Source: Arachidicoccus ginsenosidivorans (lineage in GTDB: Bacteria > Bacteroidota > Bacteroidia > Chitinophagales > Chitinophagaceae). From it: DNA of 64,000 bases. The notes beneath the pieces are model-generated. The model searched no databases, had not been told where the DNA came from, and saw nothing but the letters and a program-made list of their open reading frames with translations. This document shows positions 38,107 through 47,559 of this stretch, piece after piece. The translations under genes and the position numbers were made by a program. Location: positions 1,426,001 to 1,490,000 of the forward strand of contig NZ_CP042434.1 of assembly GCF_007971385.1 (NCBI RefSeq). The letters are read 5' to 3'. The first letter of the stretch is position 1. Each line of letters begins with the position of its first letter.

Positions 38107-38407
38107 CTTGTCTAGCTATTTGCATTTGGGATATTCCCATTTTCCAGCTCGCCTGCTGCATTGTATAGTCTTATAGCAACTACTTCCCGCAGTAAGCTTT
38201 AACCTTTCGTGCATTGCTGAGCTGCACTTTTTTGAGTATATTTGTTTTAGCCAGCCTCAAATGGCACTTTGTACAAGAAATACAAGATATTTTAAAAAAT
38301 ACATGAAGCGAAACATTAAAGCCTTTGATGGCGCTGGCTTCTTTACGCTTCTTTTGTTGAATTATTGGAAGGCGCTAATATCCTTATTGCATTAAATTAA
38401 TTGACGC
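38107..38407. other. Intergenic region upstream of the amidohydrolase
   Basis: About 300 bases with no coding content seen. It presumably contains the promoter for the next gene. Confidence 0.4.
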
Positions 38408-39577
38408 ATGGAATTACAACATTTTATCGATTTTAGACAGATGCTGCACCGCTTTCCGGATACTTCGGGTAATGAAGCAGCTACCAGAGAACTCGTTCGG
38501 GCCTTTGTCGAACCTTTTGCGCCTAGCGAGCTCCATGAAATCGGTGTAGACCGCAAAGGGCTATTACTGGTGTTTAAAAGCGCTAATCCAGATCAGGCCA
38601 GGGCCAAGTCCATGCTGATTAGGGCGGAGCTGGACGGCTTGCCGATCCAGGAAGTAAATACTTTTGATCACCGGTCTACCTATCCTGGCATATCCCATAA
38701 ATGCGGCCATGATGGGCATATGGCCATCATGGCCCGGCTAGCCTGGCTCTTGCATCAAAAGCCTTTGACTAATGGCACGGCCTATTTGTTATTCCAGCCG
38801 GCGGAAGAAAATGGTGAAGGTGCAAGAGCTGTGTTAGCAGATCCGGCTTTTAAAAAAGTGGTCAGTCGCCAGGGCAAGGGGCCGGATGAGGTGTTAGCAC
38901 TACATAATATTCCTGGGTTTACCAAGGGCTGTATACTGCTTAAAAAAGGCAATTTTACGCCGGCCGTCCGCTCCATTATCGTTCAGTATAAAGGAAATAC
39001 CAGCCATGCTGCGGAGCCGGAAAACGGACGTTGTGCGGCTCCTGCCATGGCGGAGTTTTTGCAAAGTGCGTTGGCGATGGCCAGCGCTGATCCCAATAAC
39101 GCTGGCTTTTTTCTGGTGTCTCCTGTTTATATGCATATGGGTGAAAAGTCCTATGGAGTCACCGCAGGGGATGGAGAGGTGCATTTAACCATTCGTAGTT
39201 GGGAAAATAAATTACTGGATAAAAGGGCTAAGGAGCTCGAAGCACTCGCTGAAAAAATCGGGGCGCACTACGGACTCTCTACTGTAACTTCCTGGACGGA
39301 GCAATTTGAAGCCAATGAAAATGACCCTGAAGTTGTGGACCAAGTAGAGGCTGCGGCTTTATCCTTAGGGCTGCCTGTACAGCACCTTACTCATCCCATG
39401 AAATGGGGGGAAGACTTTGGCCTTTTTACCCGGCAATTTAAAGGGGCTATGTTTGGCATTGGGGCAGGCGAGCATCATCCTGCCTTGCATAATCCAGACT
39501 ATGATTTTGTAGATGCATTAATAGAACCGGCCAGTAATCTTTTTGATAAAGTACTCAGAAATTTTCTCGGTCAATAA
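38408..39577 (+). CDS. M20 family amidohydrolase/peptidase
   Basis: 389 residues, the common length of M20D amidohydrolases that remove acyl groups from amino acids or peptides. The metal-binding stretch HKCGHDGHMAIMARLA and the catalytic PAEENGEGARAVL (general-base Glu pair) are present, followed by a lid domain with the GNTSHAAEPENGRCA motif. The C-terminal GAGEHHPALHNPDYDF gives the last metal ligand. It is 84 bases upstream of the alanine racemase and may be co-transcribed with it, consistent with peptide or cell-wall amino-acid turnover. The substrate is not determined. Confidence 0.85.
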   Translation: MELQHFIDFRQMLHRFPDTSGNEAATRELVRAFVEPFAPSELHEIGVDRKGLLLVFKSANPDQARAKSMLIRAELDGLPIQEVNTFDHRSTYPGISHKCGHDGHMAIMARLAWLLHQKPLTNGTAYLLFQPAEENGEGARAVLADPAFKKVVSRQGKGPDEVLALHNIPGFTKGCILLKKGNFTPAVRSIIVQYKGNTSHAAEPENGRCAAPAMAEFLQSALAMASADPNNAGFFLVSPVYMHMGEKSYGVTAGDGEVHLTIRSWENKLLDKRAKELEALAEKIGAHYGLSTVTSWTEQFEANENDPEVVDQVEAAALSLGLPVQHLTHPMKWGEDFGLFTRQFKGAMFGIGAGEHHPALHNPDYDFVDALIEPASNLFDKVLRNFLGQ

Positions 39578-39661
39578 TTAAAGGAGTCTTTTTTAGTTTT
39601 TATAATTGGTTATTTAGAAGAAGCTAAGGGTTAAGTTGCTATCGACCCTATTTACATTATT

Positions 39662-40827
39662 ATGGAGCACACCAGTAAAATCGTTTTAAATCCAGAGGCG
39701 CTTGCTTTTAATCTGGCGTTTTTGCATCGAGAAATGGGGCCTGATGTTGTCATTTCCGCAGTTGTGAAAGGAAATGCCTACGGACATGGTATTGAGGCCT
39801 ATGTACCGATGGCGGAAAAACTGGGCGTCCGGCATTTTTCGGTCTTCAGTACTGGCGAAGCAGCCAGGGTTAAAGCAGTGACCGAGGATGAAAAGACAGA
39901 AATTATGATTATGGGCGATATCGCTCCCGGGGAACTTAGACTGGTCATTCAAGCTGGTTTTTCTTTTTTGTCTTTGATATGGACCGACTCAGGCAATCCA
40001 TTGAACTTGCAGGAGAACTACAGATCCCTGCCAAATTACATATTGAGCTGGAAACAGGGATGAACAGAACAGGATTTAATATGCAGGTGGTATCAAAGGA
40101 GGTCATTCCCTATTTGCTGGCCCATCCATCTAATTTTGAACTTAGCGGTCTTTGTACTCATTTTGCCGGCGCTGAAAGTATTGCCAATTACCTGCGTATT
40201 GAGCAACAACAGCGCAAATTTATTCGTGCCAGAAGATTGTTCTTATCTGCTGGCTTACCTCCTGAAAGAACCCATACTTGCTGCAGTGCTGCAGCTATCC
40301 GGCTGCCTAAAATGCGCTTTGATATGGTGCGGATTGGTATTCTGCAATATGGCTACTGGCCCTCCCCGGAAATTAAAATTGAATACCTTAGAAAAAATAA
40401 GCTGGTCAATTTTAACCTGCACCGGGTTATTACCTGGAAAAGCCGCCTGATGGCTATTAAGAAAGTGGCCATGGGAGAATTTATTGGCTATGGCACCAAC
40501 TATCAGGCTTCTGAGGATATGCTGATCGGCATTGTACCGGTTGGCTATAGTAATGGTTACAGTCGGATGCTGAGTAACTCCGGGCGAGTGCTTATTCAAG
40601 GGGTCAGAACAACGGTGCTTGGTAATATTAATATGAACTCTTTTGCTATTTCTTTGCAACAGGTTCCCGAGGCAAAGGTGGGCGATGAGGTTATCCTTAT
40701 AGGGGCGGCGGATGATCTGGAGATTTCTGTTGCTTCTTTTGGGGAGCTCTCCAATCAGCTCAATTATGAGTTGCTTACCCGGCTACCAATGGACATCCCC
40801 AGGCATTTTGCTGTTGGCAGTGAATAA
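39662..40827 (+). CDS. alr: Alanine racemase (one-base frameshift)
   Basis: Two overlapping frames make one racemase. The first carries the PLP lysine, Lys36 in VVKGNAYGHG, and breaks at a run of six T (39964-39969). A seventh T restores AGFSFFVFDMDRLRQSIE, joining the second frame, which holds LHIELETGMNRTGF and the catalytic tyrosine motif VGYSNGYSRMLS. The repaired protein is 388 residues, normal for Alr. The enzyme interconverts L- and D-alanine for peptidoglycan. Alanine racemase is often essential, so sequencing error is more likely than loss. Confidence 0.85.
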
Positions 40828-40842
40828 TCCTCTTAGCCATAT

Positions 40843-40919
40843 TTGGTACGCCGCAAGTTCCATATTTGTGTTTTGATTGATTAGCATCTGAAAACACGCT
40901 TTTATCTAATCCGTACCAA
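40843..40919. terminator. Structured convergent terminator region
   Basis: TTGGTACG (40843-40850) pairs with CGTACCAA (40912-40919), with an inner GTGTTTT/AAAACAC helix. It lies between the convergent racemase and AraC-type genes and could end both transcripts. Confidence 0.5.
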
Positions 40920-40939
40920 GTCTTGTATTATCCTGCCCG

Positions 40940-42664
40940 TTAATTTAAATCTTTTTCACTTTTAAGCCGATTAATGTAAAAGGAAGGCGGCATGCCGGTA
41001 TGCTTTTTAAAAACAGAGATGAATACTTGCCTGGAAGCGAAGCCACATTCAGCTGCCAGGTGCGTGATTTTATATTCCCGGTATATAGGATCTTCATATA
41101 GCTTTTTCTTTATATAATCTATCCTTAGTCCGTTTATATAATTTCTATAAGTTGTGCCCCGTTGCACTTTTAGTAGCTCGGTCAGATAAGTGGGGTTGGT
41201 GCCGAGGTAATGGGACAGGTAAGCCAGATTGATGTCCGGTTTCAGGTATTTTTGGGAACGTTCAAACTTTTCGAGTTTAAGCTGCAACCTGGAAAGGGTC
41301 TCATCTGAAATCCCACTATTACCTGCCTTATCAGTGCTACTGAGTTCTGAAATCTCCCGTCCATTAATATCTGAAATAGCATCATTGGGAAGATCGTCCT
41401 GTAATAGGTTACTGGCATCTGTTATTTGCGCTCCAGTGGGGTCAAAAGCTAATTTTTTCTGTTCCCCTGCATGCTTTTCTTCACGCAGCTGCTGTAATAA
41501 GTAGGCATATTTTTTATGCAAGGATCTACTGTCGGTCTGCCAGATGATATATACAATCAGGATAATACAAAAAAGGACGCCTAATGCCCATAAAATAATC
41601 TGTCGGGAGGTCCTCGCATGTGTTTTACTTGCTGAAGTTAATAGTTGATTTACTGCAGCAGATGCCTGCATTTTCTCGCTGGTTTGCAGGCTATCCTTTA
41701 GATCAGTATATAGGTTCATATATTTTGAGGAGCCTTCCTGATTGTTTAGGGCGAGATAGGACTTGGCTAACATCTCATAAATCTTAACCCTGTCATATGG
41801 AGAGGGCGCTGTGGATTCCAGGTCTAGCCCTTGCCTTCCGTAGCTTATTGTCTTTTCATAGGCTTTTTGATTAAACAGGCACTGACACAAGGTGGATAAA
41901 AATGCGATTTTATTGCTGATCATAACCTTGCCATGGGAGCCTTCATTCATTTTTAAGGCTATTTCTATTTCTCGCTGGGCTTTTTGTGGCTGGGGAGGCT
42001 TACAGATGTTCAGGTAATAATCTGCCAGGTCTTTGTGGGGATATAATATCGCATTGAATTTATAGTTGGAAGGCAGTCTGGTGCTGGTATCAGAAATTAG
42101 TTTGGCTTCTTCAATGCTCTTTCTGTAATAATATTCCATGGAATCCAGATGTTGAGTTGTTACCTCAAAGTAACTGGTGATATTCTCATATGCAATGGCA
42201 CGAAGATAATGACGAAAATCTACCGTTTTGACCTGCGATATAGCATCTATTGACAGGTGGTACTCTTCCAGTGCCTTTGCATAAAAGCCCAGATCGCTAT
42301 AAGCGAGTCCCATCATGCGGTGGACTTCTGTTGCTGTAGTTGAATTACGGAAAGTCTTTGCCGAGGCAATTACTTGCTGGCCGATTTCTATAATCTTTTG
42401 ATGAGCGCCTTTGCGGTTATATTGCTTCATCAAATCAATACCGCAAATTTCAATGCCGAGTTGATACCCCTGTTTTATGGATTGGTAATAAAGATTGTTT
42501 AATGCAACTAATTTGCTATCAGTAATGGCCCTATCACTGTTGTCGGTAGTAATCAATTCCAGATGTATCTTCCGAACAGCTTTTGTCAAAGAGGTAGCAT
42601 TTTGGCTATAGACCGAAACTGAAAAAAGTATTAAACCCCAAAGCAATAAAATACGTTTCATCAA
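40940..42664 (-). CDS. TPR-containing membrane AraC-family regulator
   Basis: 574 residues. A signal peptide (MMKRILLLWGLILFSVSVYSQ) leads into about 330 residues of helical TPR-like repeats predicted periplasmic (YSDLGFYAKALEEYHLS, LCQCLFNQKAYEKTISYG). A transmembrane segment (IILWALGVLFCIILIVYIIW, about residue 353-372) follows, then a cytoplasmic linker and a C-terminal AraC helix-turn-helix pair (LAYLSHYLGTNPTYLTELL, then ITHLAAECGFASRQVFISVFKKHTG). This one-protein sensor-regulator architecture is common in Bacteroidota. It is divergent from a histidine kinase gene 655 bases away. Confidence 0.85.
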   Translation of the reverse strand: MMKRILLLWGLILFSVSVYSQNATSLTKAVRKIHLELITTDNSDRAITDSKLVALNNLYYQSIKQGYQLGIEICGIDLMKQYNRKGAHQKIIEIGQQVIASAKTFRNSTTATEVHRMMGLAYSDLGFYAKALEEYHLSIDAISQVKTVDFRHYLRAIAYENITSYFEVTTQHLDSMEYYYRKSIEEAKLISDTSTRLPSNYKFNAILYPHKDLADYYLNICKPPQPQKAQREIEIALKMNEGSHGKVMISNKIAFLSTLCQCLFNQKAYEKTISYGRQGLDLESTAPSPYDRVKIYEMLAKSYLALNNQEGSSKYMNLYTDLKDSLQTSEKMQASAAVNQLLTSASKTHARTSRQIILWALGVLFCIILIVYIIWQTDSRSLHKKYAYLLQQLREEKHAGEQKKLAFDPTGAQITDASNLLQDDLPNDAISDINGREISELSSTDKAGNSGISDETLSRLQLKLEKFERSQKYLKPDINLAYLSHYLGTNPTYLTELLKVQRGTTYRNYINGLRIDYIKKKLYEDPIYREYKITHLAAECGFASRQVFISVFKKHTGMPPSFYINRLKSEKDLN

Positions 42665-43319
42665 TAATATGTATTTTCAGAAAGATTAAAAATATGCAAG
42701 CTGCTCAATGCTTGCATAAAAACTATATGGCTTTTTGAACATCAAAGGCATAAAATAAGAATTGCCCCCGATCAAAACATTGTCGTATTTTGATCGGGGC
42801 GGGTTCTTGCACGTAGCATTTTCGATAATAAATTGATTTTCAAATAAGTGCTGTTTTATAAAGCCATTTTATATTAGCTAAAGGTTCATAATTTTACTGA
42901 AATTAAAAAATGCAATTAGGACGCTTATGCTACTCAAGCTGTTTGTTTTTTATATCCCGTTTTATGCCTGCTATCTGTTCAGTGTTTGCTGACATTGCTT
43001 TGTTGTCATTATTTTCCAAAAAATATGCCTTACCTATGTAACATGCAATTGATATTCAATATATTATAGTATTATAAATTAATTTTATTGTTTTGAGTGC
43101 CCTGTCGTTTTTGGACCTTGAAGGGGTCTTTGTTTGGTTATTTATGACGCTTACTTGTTTTAAGTGAAGGGAGGGTGGTGTATTATTGCATGCAAGGAAA
43201 AGATTTTGTTGATAATGACCTATTTATAAGAATTTATCTTATTTGGGTTTTTAATCGACCATTGTGTTGTGTCCATTGCTATTTGGGGTTCCTAATGCTC
43301 ATTTAATATATATAAAGAC
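42665..43319. other. Divergent intergenic region with a 12-bp hairpin
   Basis: 655 bases without a gene between two signalling genes. The main feature is CCCCGATCAAAA (42766-42777) pairing exactly with TTTTGATCGGGG (42788-42799), about 100 bases upstream of the AraC-type gene. It is GC-rich against an AT-rich background. A smaller GACC/GGTC dyad lies near 43119-43133. Confidence 0.6.
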
Positions 43320-44285
43320 ATGCCTTATTTGTATAACACCTGGTGTTTTTATCTAATCATCTCTTTACTTATTCCAGCCGCTGGCTTTATTGTCTTCAAA
43401 CTAAAGGTCCTGCAACTGGAAAAAACAAATTTGCAGATCAACCAGCTGTTGTTGTCAAAAATTGCGGAATTTGAGAACAATACGCAAAGGTTAAAGGCTT
43501 TGGAAAAGGCAGTCCAATCCCATGGTCAGCAGCCAGTCAAGGAGGATCGTTGGGAGGATGACCAATTGCTCGCCATTTTATTACATGACATTAGGTCGCC
43601 CTTACGTTTTCTGTCTACTATTAGTAAGGCTGTTGTAAAAGATTTTGAAATTGGATCCACTGAAGAGAATCATGAGCATTTAATAAAATTACATCAGTCA
43701 GTCGGGGCACTTAGAAGTTTTGTAGAGGAGTCCTATTTCTGGGTGCGTAACAATGACAAGGGTATTCATTTGTCCATAAAGCGGATCCGGTTACAGGAGG
43801 TCTTTAATAAAATGGAAACGTTTTATGGGGAATTTCTTTCTTATAATGAAAATCAATTAATTATTGCTCCAACTACTTTAACCTGGGAGACGGATCAGCA
43901 TGTATTATGTCTTATTGTACGCAATCTGCTGGATAATGCGAATAAATATACGCAAGGTGGCAAGGTCTACTTAAGCTGTTATATTAGTAGGGAGCGGCTT
44001 TGTATTCAGGTAAAAGATTCCGGTCAAGGCCTAAATGAAAGGCAAATACAGGCCATTTTGCAGCCTTGTCAGCAACCAGAAGGTGCTGGAATGGGTAGTC
44101 TGGTTATTGCAAGGATGCTGAAAAAAATCAATGGGAGACTTACGGTAACCTCTACCCCTGGCAAGGGGAGTATTTTTACCATAGAATTAGCTCCTGTGGC
44201 TATGGAAGTGGAATTTAGTCCAGTCGCCAGCTGGTCGCTTTTACCTGATTATAAGCAAAAATATCTTGTTGGTGAACTCGTATAA
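43320..44285 (+). CDS. Sensor histidine kinase, small membrane-anchored
   Basis: 321 residues. One N-terminal transmembrane segment (residues 10-29) leads into a coiled coil (about 30-70). The phosphoacceptor is His89 in ILLHDIRSPLRF. The ATPase domain follows with the N box NLLDNANKYT, the G1 box VKDSGQGLN and the G2 box GMGSLVIARML. There is no periplasmic sensor domain of any size. No response regulator is next to it, so it is an orphan kinase; the divergent TPR-AraC protein lacks a receiver domain. Confidence 0.85.
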   Translation: MPYLYNTWCFYLIISLLIPAAGFIVFKLKVLQLEKTNLQINQLLLSKIAEFENNTQRLKALEKAVQSHGQQPVKEDRWEDDQLLAILLHDIRSPLRFLSTISKAVVKDFEIGSTEENHEHLIKLHQSVGALRSFVEESYFWVRNNDKGIHLSIKRIRLQEVFNKMETFYGEFLSYNENQLIIAPTTLTWETDQHVLCLIVRNLLDNANKYTQGGKVYLSCYISRERLCIQVKDSGQGLNERQIQAILQPCQQPEGAGMGSLVIARMLKKINGRLTVTSTPGKGSIFTIELAPVAMEVEFSPVASWSLLPDYKQKYLVGELV

Positions 44286-44414
44286 CCCGGGTTCACGAAT
44301 GGAAGCAGAATGTCAGCATTTGCACCCTTTGTAACAAAAGAAAGAAAGCATGAAGAATACTCCTATGCTTTCCTGCTTACACCAATTATAACTACCCAAA
44401 TCTTCCTGGCATAG

Positions 44415-44678
44415 CTAAATTCCCCACTCTATCTGGCACTTTGGGCACAAATCTTCTTTTATGTTTTTATCGAACCTGAGGCATTCTTTGCATATGCCAA
44501 GCTTTTTGCCTAAGTCTTCTAATACCTCATTCTGATTACAGTCATATTTATTACTGATTTCCAATACTTTTTTTAGGAATGCACGTGTTTTTGTCTGGCC
44601 TAATTTCTCGAATATTCTGCGCGCCGCTATTTTTTTCAACAAGTCATTTAATAAATAACTGTCTGCATGATTGGACAT
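44415..44678 (-). CDS. 87-residue CxxC (zinc-ribbon-like) protein, cassette copy B
   Basis: 87 residues. An N-terminal helical part (SYLLNDLLKKIAARRIFEKLG) is followed by KYDCNQNEVLEDLGKKL and a C-terminal metal-binding layout, CKEC then CPKC 16 residues on. It is a clear paralogue of the 87-residue protein at 45575: both begin MSNH-x2-SY, share YDCN-x5-EDI/L, and keep the two CxxC pairs. It is the second gene of cassette B, 142 bases after the Rpn-like gene. The function is unknown; a small metal-stabilised regulator or partner of the Rpn-like protein is a guess. Confidence 0.6.
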   Translation of the reverse strand: MSNHADSYLLNDLLKKIAARRIFEKLGQTKTRAFLKKVLEISNKYDCNQNEVLEDLGKKLGICKECLRFDKNIKEDLCPKCQIEWGI

Positions 44679-44820
44679 GATTTTACTTATTATGTTTTAG
44701 GTTTATTTTGGTGCTTTTATATGGATTTTTTTAATCTGCCATAGCCGCTTCGGCTGTCTGCTTATTTTTCCTTTGTCATTTTACTTTTTCAGAGCAATCT
44801 TCCTTATGGATTTATGAATG

Positions 44821-45462
44821 TTACCACTGAAGCAAAGGGTCCTCAAATAGCCGCTTGAATACATCTGAGTCAAATTGAGAGGGTCTTTTATTTAAATTGT
44901 GCAGGTTTTTAAATAAATATAGCCACTTATCCTGCTCTGTTTCCAGCGCTTCAAGGCCCTTATTGAATTTAGGCAACTCAATAATGATTTTCAATACATC
45001 ATTTTTTATTCCTTTTTCATAATACAGGTCGAAATAATGAATATAAGCCGGACTTTTCTTTTGCAGGGTAAAATTGACAATATTGATATTGATAAAATTA
45101 CTGTAATCGGGATGTTCCCCAAATAAATTACAATTCCCGACCACCGTTGAGATTCGTTTGGTTGCCCTTTGCTCAAATTTTTTATCCTTGTAGTTCGCTC
45201 TTTCCATTAATATCAAGGTTTTGGGATCCGCTTTACATAGGATATCGTAATCCAGTCTTTTGATACTTCTTGGGTTGAATATAAAAGTATCACCAGACTC
45301 ATATCGACCATTTTGCAGTACGACTTTGCTGTCAATAACCTCATTTGCAAAATCAATTAGCCAGGGTGCAGGATTTCGCCATCCAAAAATTCTATGGAAT
45401 CCTTTACCTGACATTAAATTAACATATCCGTTCTTTTTTGCTTTACTGTTGTACATGGACAT
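44821..45462 (-). CDS. Rpn-like PD-(D/E)XK nuclease-family protein, cassette copy B
   Basis: 213 residues. The C-terminal segment IIIELPKFNKGLEALETEQDKWLYLFKNL matches the hallmark of the Rpn/PD-(D/E)XK nuclease-transposase family, and KGFHRIFGW near residue 20 matches the usual GF-x-K-I-F start. The catalytic core is unusual: YDILCKADPKTLILMERANY keeps an Asp and a Glu, but the following Gln or Lys of the family (E-x-Q) is absent. It is a paralogue of the protein at 45995 and is followed by its own CxxC protein gene. Confidence 0.72.
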   Translation of the reverse strand: MSMYNSKAKKNGYVNLMSGKGFHRIFGWRNPAPWLIDFANEVIDSKVVLQNGRYESGDTFIFNPRSIKRLDYDILCKADPKTLILMERANYKDKKFEQRATKRISTVVGNCNLFGEHPDYSNFININIVNFTLQKKSPAYIHYFDLYYEKGIKNDVLKIIIELPKFNKGLEALETEQDKWLYLFKNLHNLNKRPSQFDSDVFKRLFEDPLLQW

Positions 45463-45574
45463 TTTACTTTTTCTTTAATTCTAGCGCTTATTTGCACTTT
45501 AAAATAATTGAAGGCGTCAGGCAGCCTGGCATACCAGGCCACCTGATGCCTTCTGGTATTATGGCCTTATGGCT

Positions 45575-45838
45575 TTATGCCGATTCCCAGCGGCCGCACT
45601 TCTGACAAATGCCGTCTCTTAACGGGACATCGAATGTTAGACAGCTGTAACATACGTCAAATTCCTCTGCAATATCTTCCAGTATTTCACCCGGATTGCA
45701 ATCGTATTGATAACCGACGCCAAAAACCGCCTTGAGTAACGCCCGGGAGTCTGTCCTGGTCAGTTTGTTGAATATTCCGATTTCTTTTAATGATTTTATT
45801 ACTTCATTGAGCATATAGCTGCCTGTATGATTTGACAT
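45575..45838 (-). CDS. 87-residue CxxC (zinc-ribbon-like) protein, cassette copy A
   Basis: 87 residues, the same length and layout as the copy at 44415: MSNHTGSYMLNEV start, QYDCNPGEILEDIAEE middle, and two CxxC pairs (CYSC, CQKC) at the C-terminus. Conservation is strongest at the start, the YDCN segment and the cysteines. It lies 156 bases after the Rpn-like gene of the same cassette, with a 14-base tandem repeat in the gap. Confidence 0.6.
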   Translation of the reverse strand: MSNHTGSYMLNEVIKSLKEIGIFNKLTRTDSRALLKAVFGVGYQYDCNPGEILEDIAEEFDVCYSCLTFDVPLRDGICQKCGRWESA

Positions 45839-45898
45839 AATGTTTATTTTTATGTTGATATAATATTTAATGTAAGTTGATTTAATTACTATTCTAAA

Positions 45899-45940
45899 CT
45901 TGCTTTGCTAAGCTTGCTTTGCTAAGCTTGCTTTGCTTAG
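45899..45940. repeat. Three tandem copies of a 14-bp unit
   Basis: CTTGCTTTGCTAAG occurs at 45899-45912 and 45913-45926 and, with one change, at 45927-45940. Each unit holds a CTTGC/GCTAAG-type partial dyad. It lies in the gap between the Rpn-like and CxxC genes of cassette A and has no counterpart in cassette B. Confidence 0.85.
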
Positions 45941-45994
45941 TTGATCAAACCCGCTCGCCCACTTAATAGAAGTAAGGCAGACAAGTAAGGTCTT

Positions 45995-46651
45995 CTATCT
46001 GGGTAGCCGGGCCTCTTCAAAGAGTTCTTTAAAGATGGGGGCGTCAAACTGTGCCGGGCGTTTATCTAAATAGGGCATATTCCTTAATAGATATATCCAT
46101 TTGTCTAGATCGGTGTCCAGTTCCTCTAGTGTTTTATTGAATTTGGGCACTTCTATGGTAACTTCCCAAACGACTGTGGCAAGTGGGCTATCACTAAAGG
46201 CCATTCTTGAAAAATCAACATATTCTTCACGTCCCTCCCATTCAACAAAGTTGGCAATATTTAAACTGATTATCCGGTTGTATCCGGTTACAGAGACTTC
46301 GGGATCAAAACTTCTGGCCATCAACCAGGCCAGTCTCGCTGAATTCCTGGAGGAAAATTTCTCATCTTTATATCCTAGCCGCTCTGCGGTAATAATGGTC
46401 TTCGGATCTGCGTTGCAGGAGATGTCGTAGTTATAGACTTGAATGGGCTTTTGTGTCTTTACATACTCAAATACATTGGTATACCTGAAATTCTTGAGCC
46501 AGGGCTCCCCTACGCATATGGCGTCTACCAGAGCACGGAAATACTTATAGCCGTCCTGATTAAAGATTTTCTCAAATCCAAAATGGGACATTAGGTCATA
46601 ATAACGTCCCTTATGTGGGCTTACAGGTTGATTTGCTGCTGTTGTATTCAT
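45995..46651 (-). CDS. Rpn-like PD-(D/E)XK nuclease-family protein, cassette copy A
   Basis: 218 residues. Family marks are HFGFEKIF near residue 23 and VTIEVPKFNKTLEELDTDLDKWIYLLRNM near the C-terminus. The core reads YDISCNADPKTIITAERLGYKDEKF, so the Asp and Glu are kept while the last catalytic Gln/Lys is missing, as in copy B. Rpn proteins are recombination-promoting nucleases or toxins, usually near 300 residues; both proteins here are shorter. The order Rpn-like then CxxC protein is the same in both cassettes. Confidence 0.72.
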   Translation of the reverse strand: MNTTAANQPVSPHKGRYYDLMSHFGFEKIFNQDGYKYFRALVDAICVGEPWLKNFRYTNVFEYVKTQKPIQVYNYDISCNADPKTIITAERLGYKDEKFSSRNSARLAWLMARSFDPEVSVTGYNRIISLNIANFVEWEGREEYVDFSRMAFSDSPLATVVWEVTIEVPKFNKTLEELDTDLDKWIYLLRNMPYLDKRPAQFDAPIFKELFEEARLPR

Positions 46652-47251
46652 ATTGCAACACTTTTTTATTGATTAAAAAAATAATTTTATTCAGTCCTAA
46701 TGCCTGGCAATGACGATTGGCCGTTCATTGCATTATTTGTGGATGATTCCCTTCGCCGATGCTTCAAACTTAACATTCAAAACAGGCAATTATACATATT
46801 TGCAAGACTACGTTACAAAAATATCAGATTAAAAATAAAAAAGCGAACTAAATCGGACGCATTTTTAAAAGAAATGGGCTGTATCGTAAATTAAAGAGGT
46901 GTATTACTTGATTATAAGCTATTTAGGGAGGCCGCTTGGGGTTTTGGCGGCCCTTGACTGGCTAAGTATGAGCTACGGATGGGCTATCTGGAATTTAAGT
47001 CATATTGCAGTTAAATTTGCTTAAATATCACATAGCCGGGGCTTTGACTGTTTTTAGCTGCCAGTTTGTGTACTATGGATTTGTTTTGCGCGCAAAAATA
47101 AATATTAAAGAGCGATTCAAAATAATGGGAGACCAAAAATCAAATGACGGAGCATTCTGGACGAATCAACCACTCGGCATGACATCTGGCAACATTAAGT
47201 TAATTCCGATAAAAATCGTTACCAATATGGGAACATTTCGTACATTTGCTC
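46652..47251. other. Divergent intergenic region upstream of the cassette and HigBA
   Basis: About 600 bases. Two plus-strand frames of 64 and 120 codons exist but show no protein-like features, and the longer one overlaps higB in another frame. GGCCGC (46930-46935) pairs with GCGGCC (46947-46952), a short GC-rich hairpin. Promoters of both flanking units must be here. Confidence 0.45.
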
Positions 47252-47559
47252 ATGAGAATTATCGCTGTAAGAACACTAAAGGAATATATAGAAGAATTTC
47301 CTCTAGCCGAACAAGCACTGCTATCATGGCACGAAGAGGCTACTTTAGCTGGTTGGAGCAATCCTAATGAGCTAAAAGCCCAATATCAAAATGCTTCTAT
47401 TCTTACGGCTAAAAGAGTGGTTTTCAACATACACGGCAACTCCTTCCGATTAATAGTCGATATTGAGTTCCGATTAAAAATAGTATTTATTGTTTGGTTT
47501 GGAACGCATTCCCAATACGATAAAATAGACGCAAAAAAGATAAGTTATGTTAAAATTAA
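47252..47559 (+). CDS. higB: HigB-type toxin (reads into antitoxin through an apparent frameshift)
   Basis: About 102 residues from the Met at 47252 (MRIIAVRTLKEYIEEFP), the usual HigB start; two codons upstream is another ATG. The motifs NASILTAKRVVFNIHGNSFRLIVDIEF and FGTHSQYDKIDAKKIS are typical of the HigB mRNA-interferase family. As written, the frame continues into the antitoxin. If one A is restored at 47552-47555 it ends ISYVKN and stop, the normal length. The toxin cleaves mRNA at the ribosome and is held inactive by HigA. Confidence 0.82.

Noticed and set aside
47005..47367. 120-codon plus-strand frame upstream of higB.
   Set aside because: Overlaps higB in another frame and has no domain; the higB frame is the real one.
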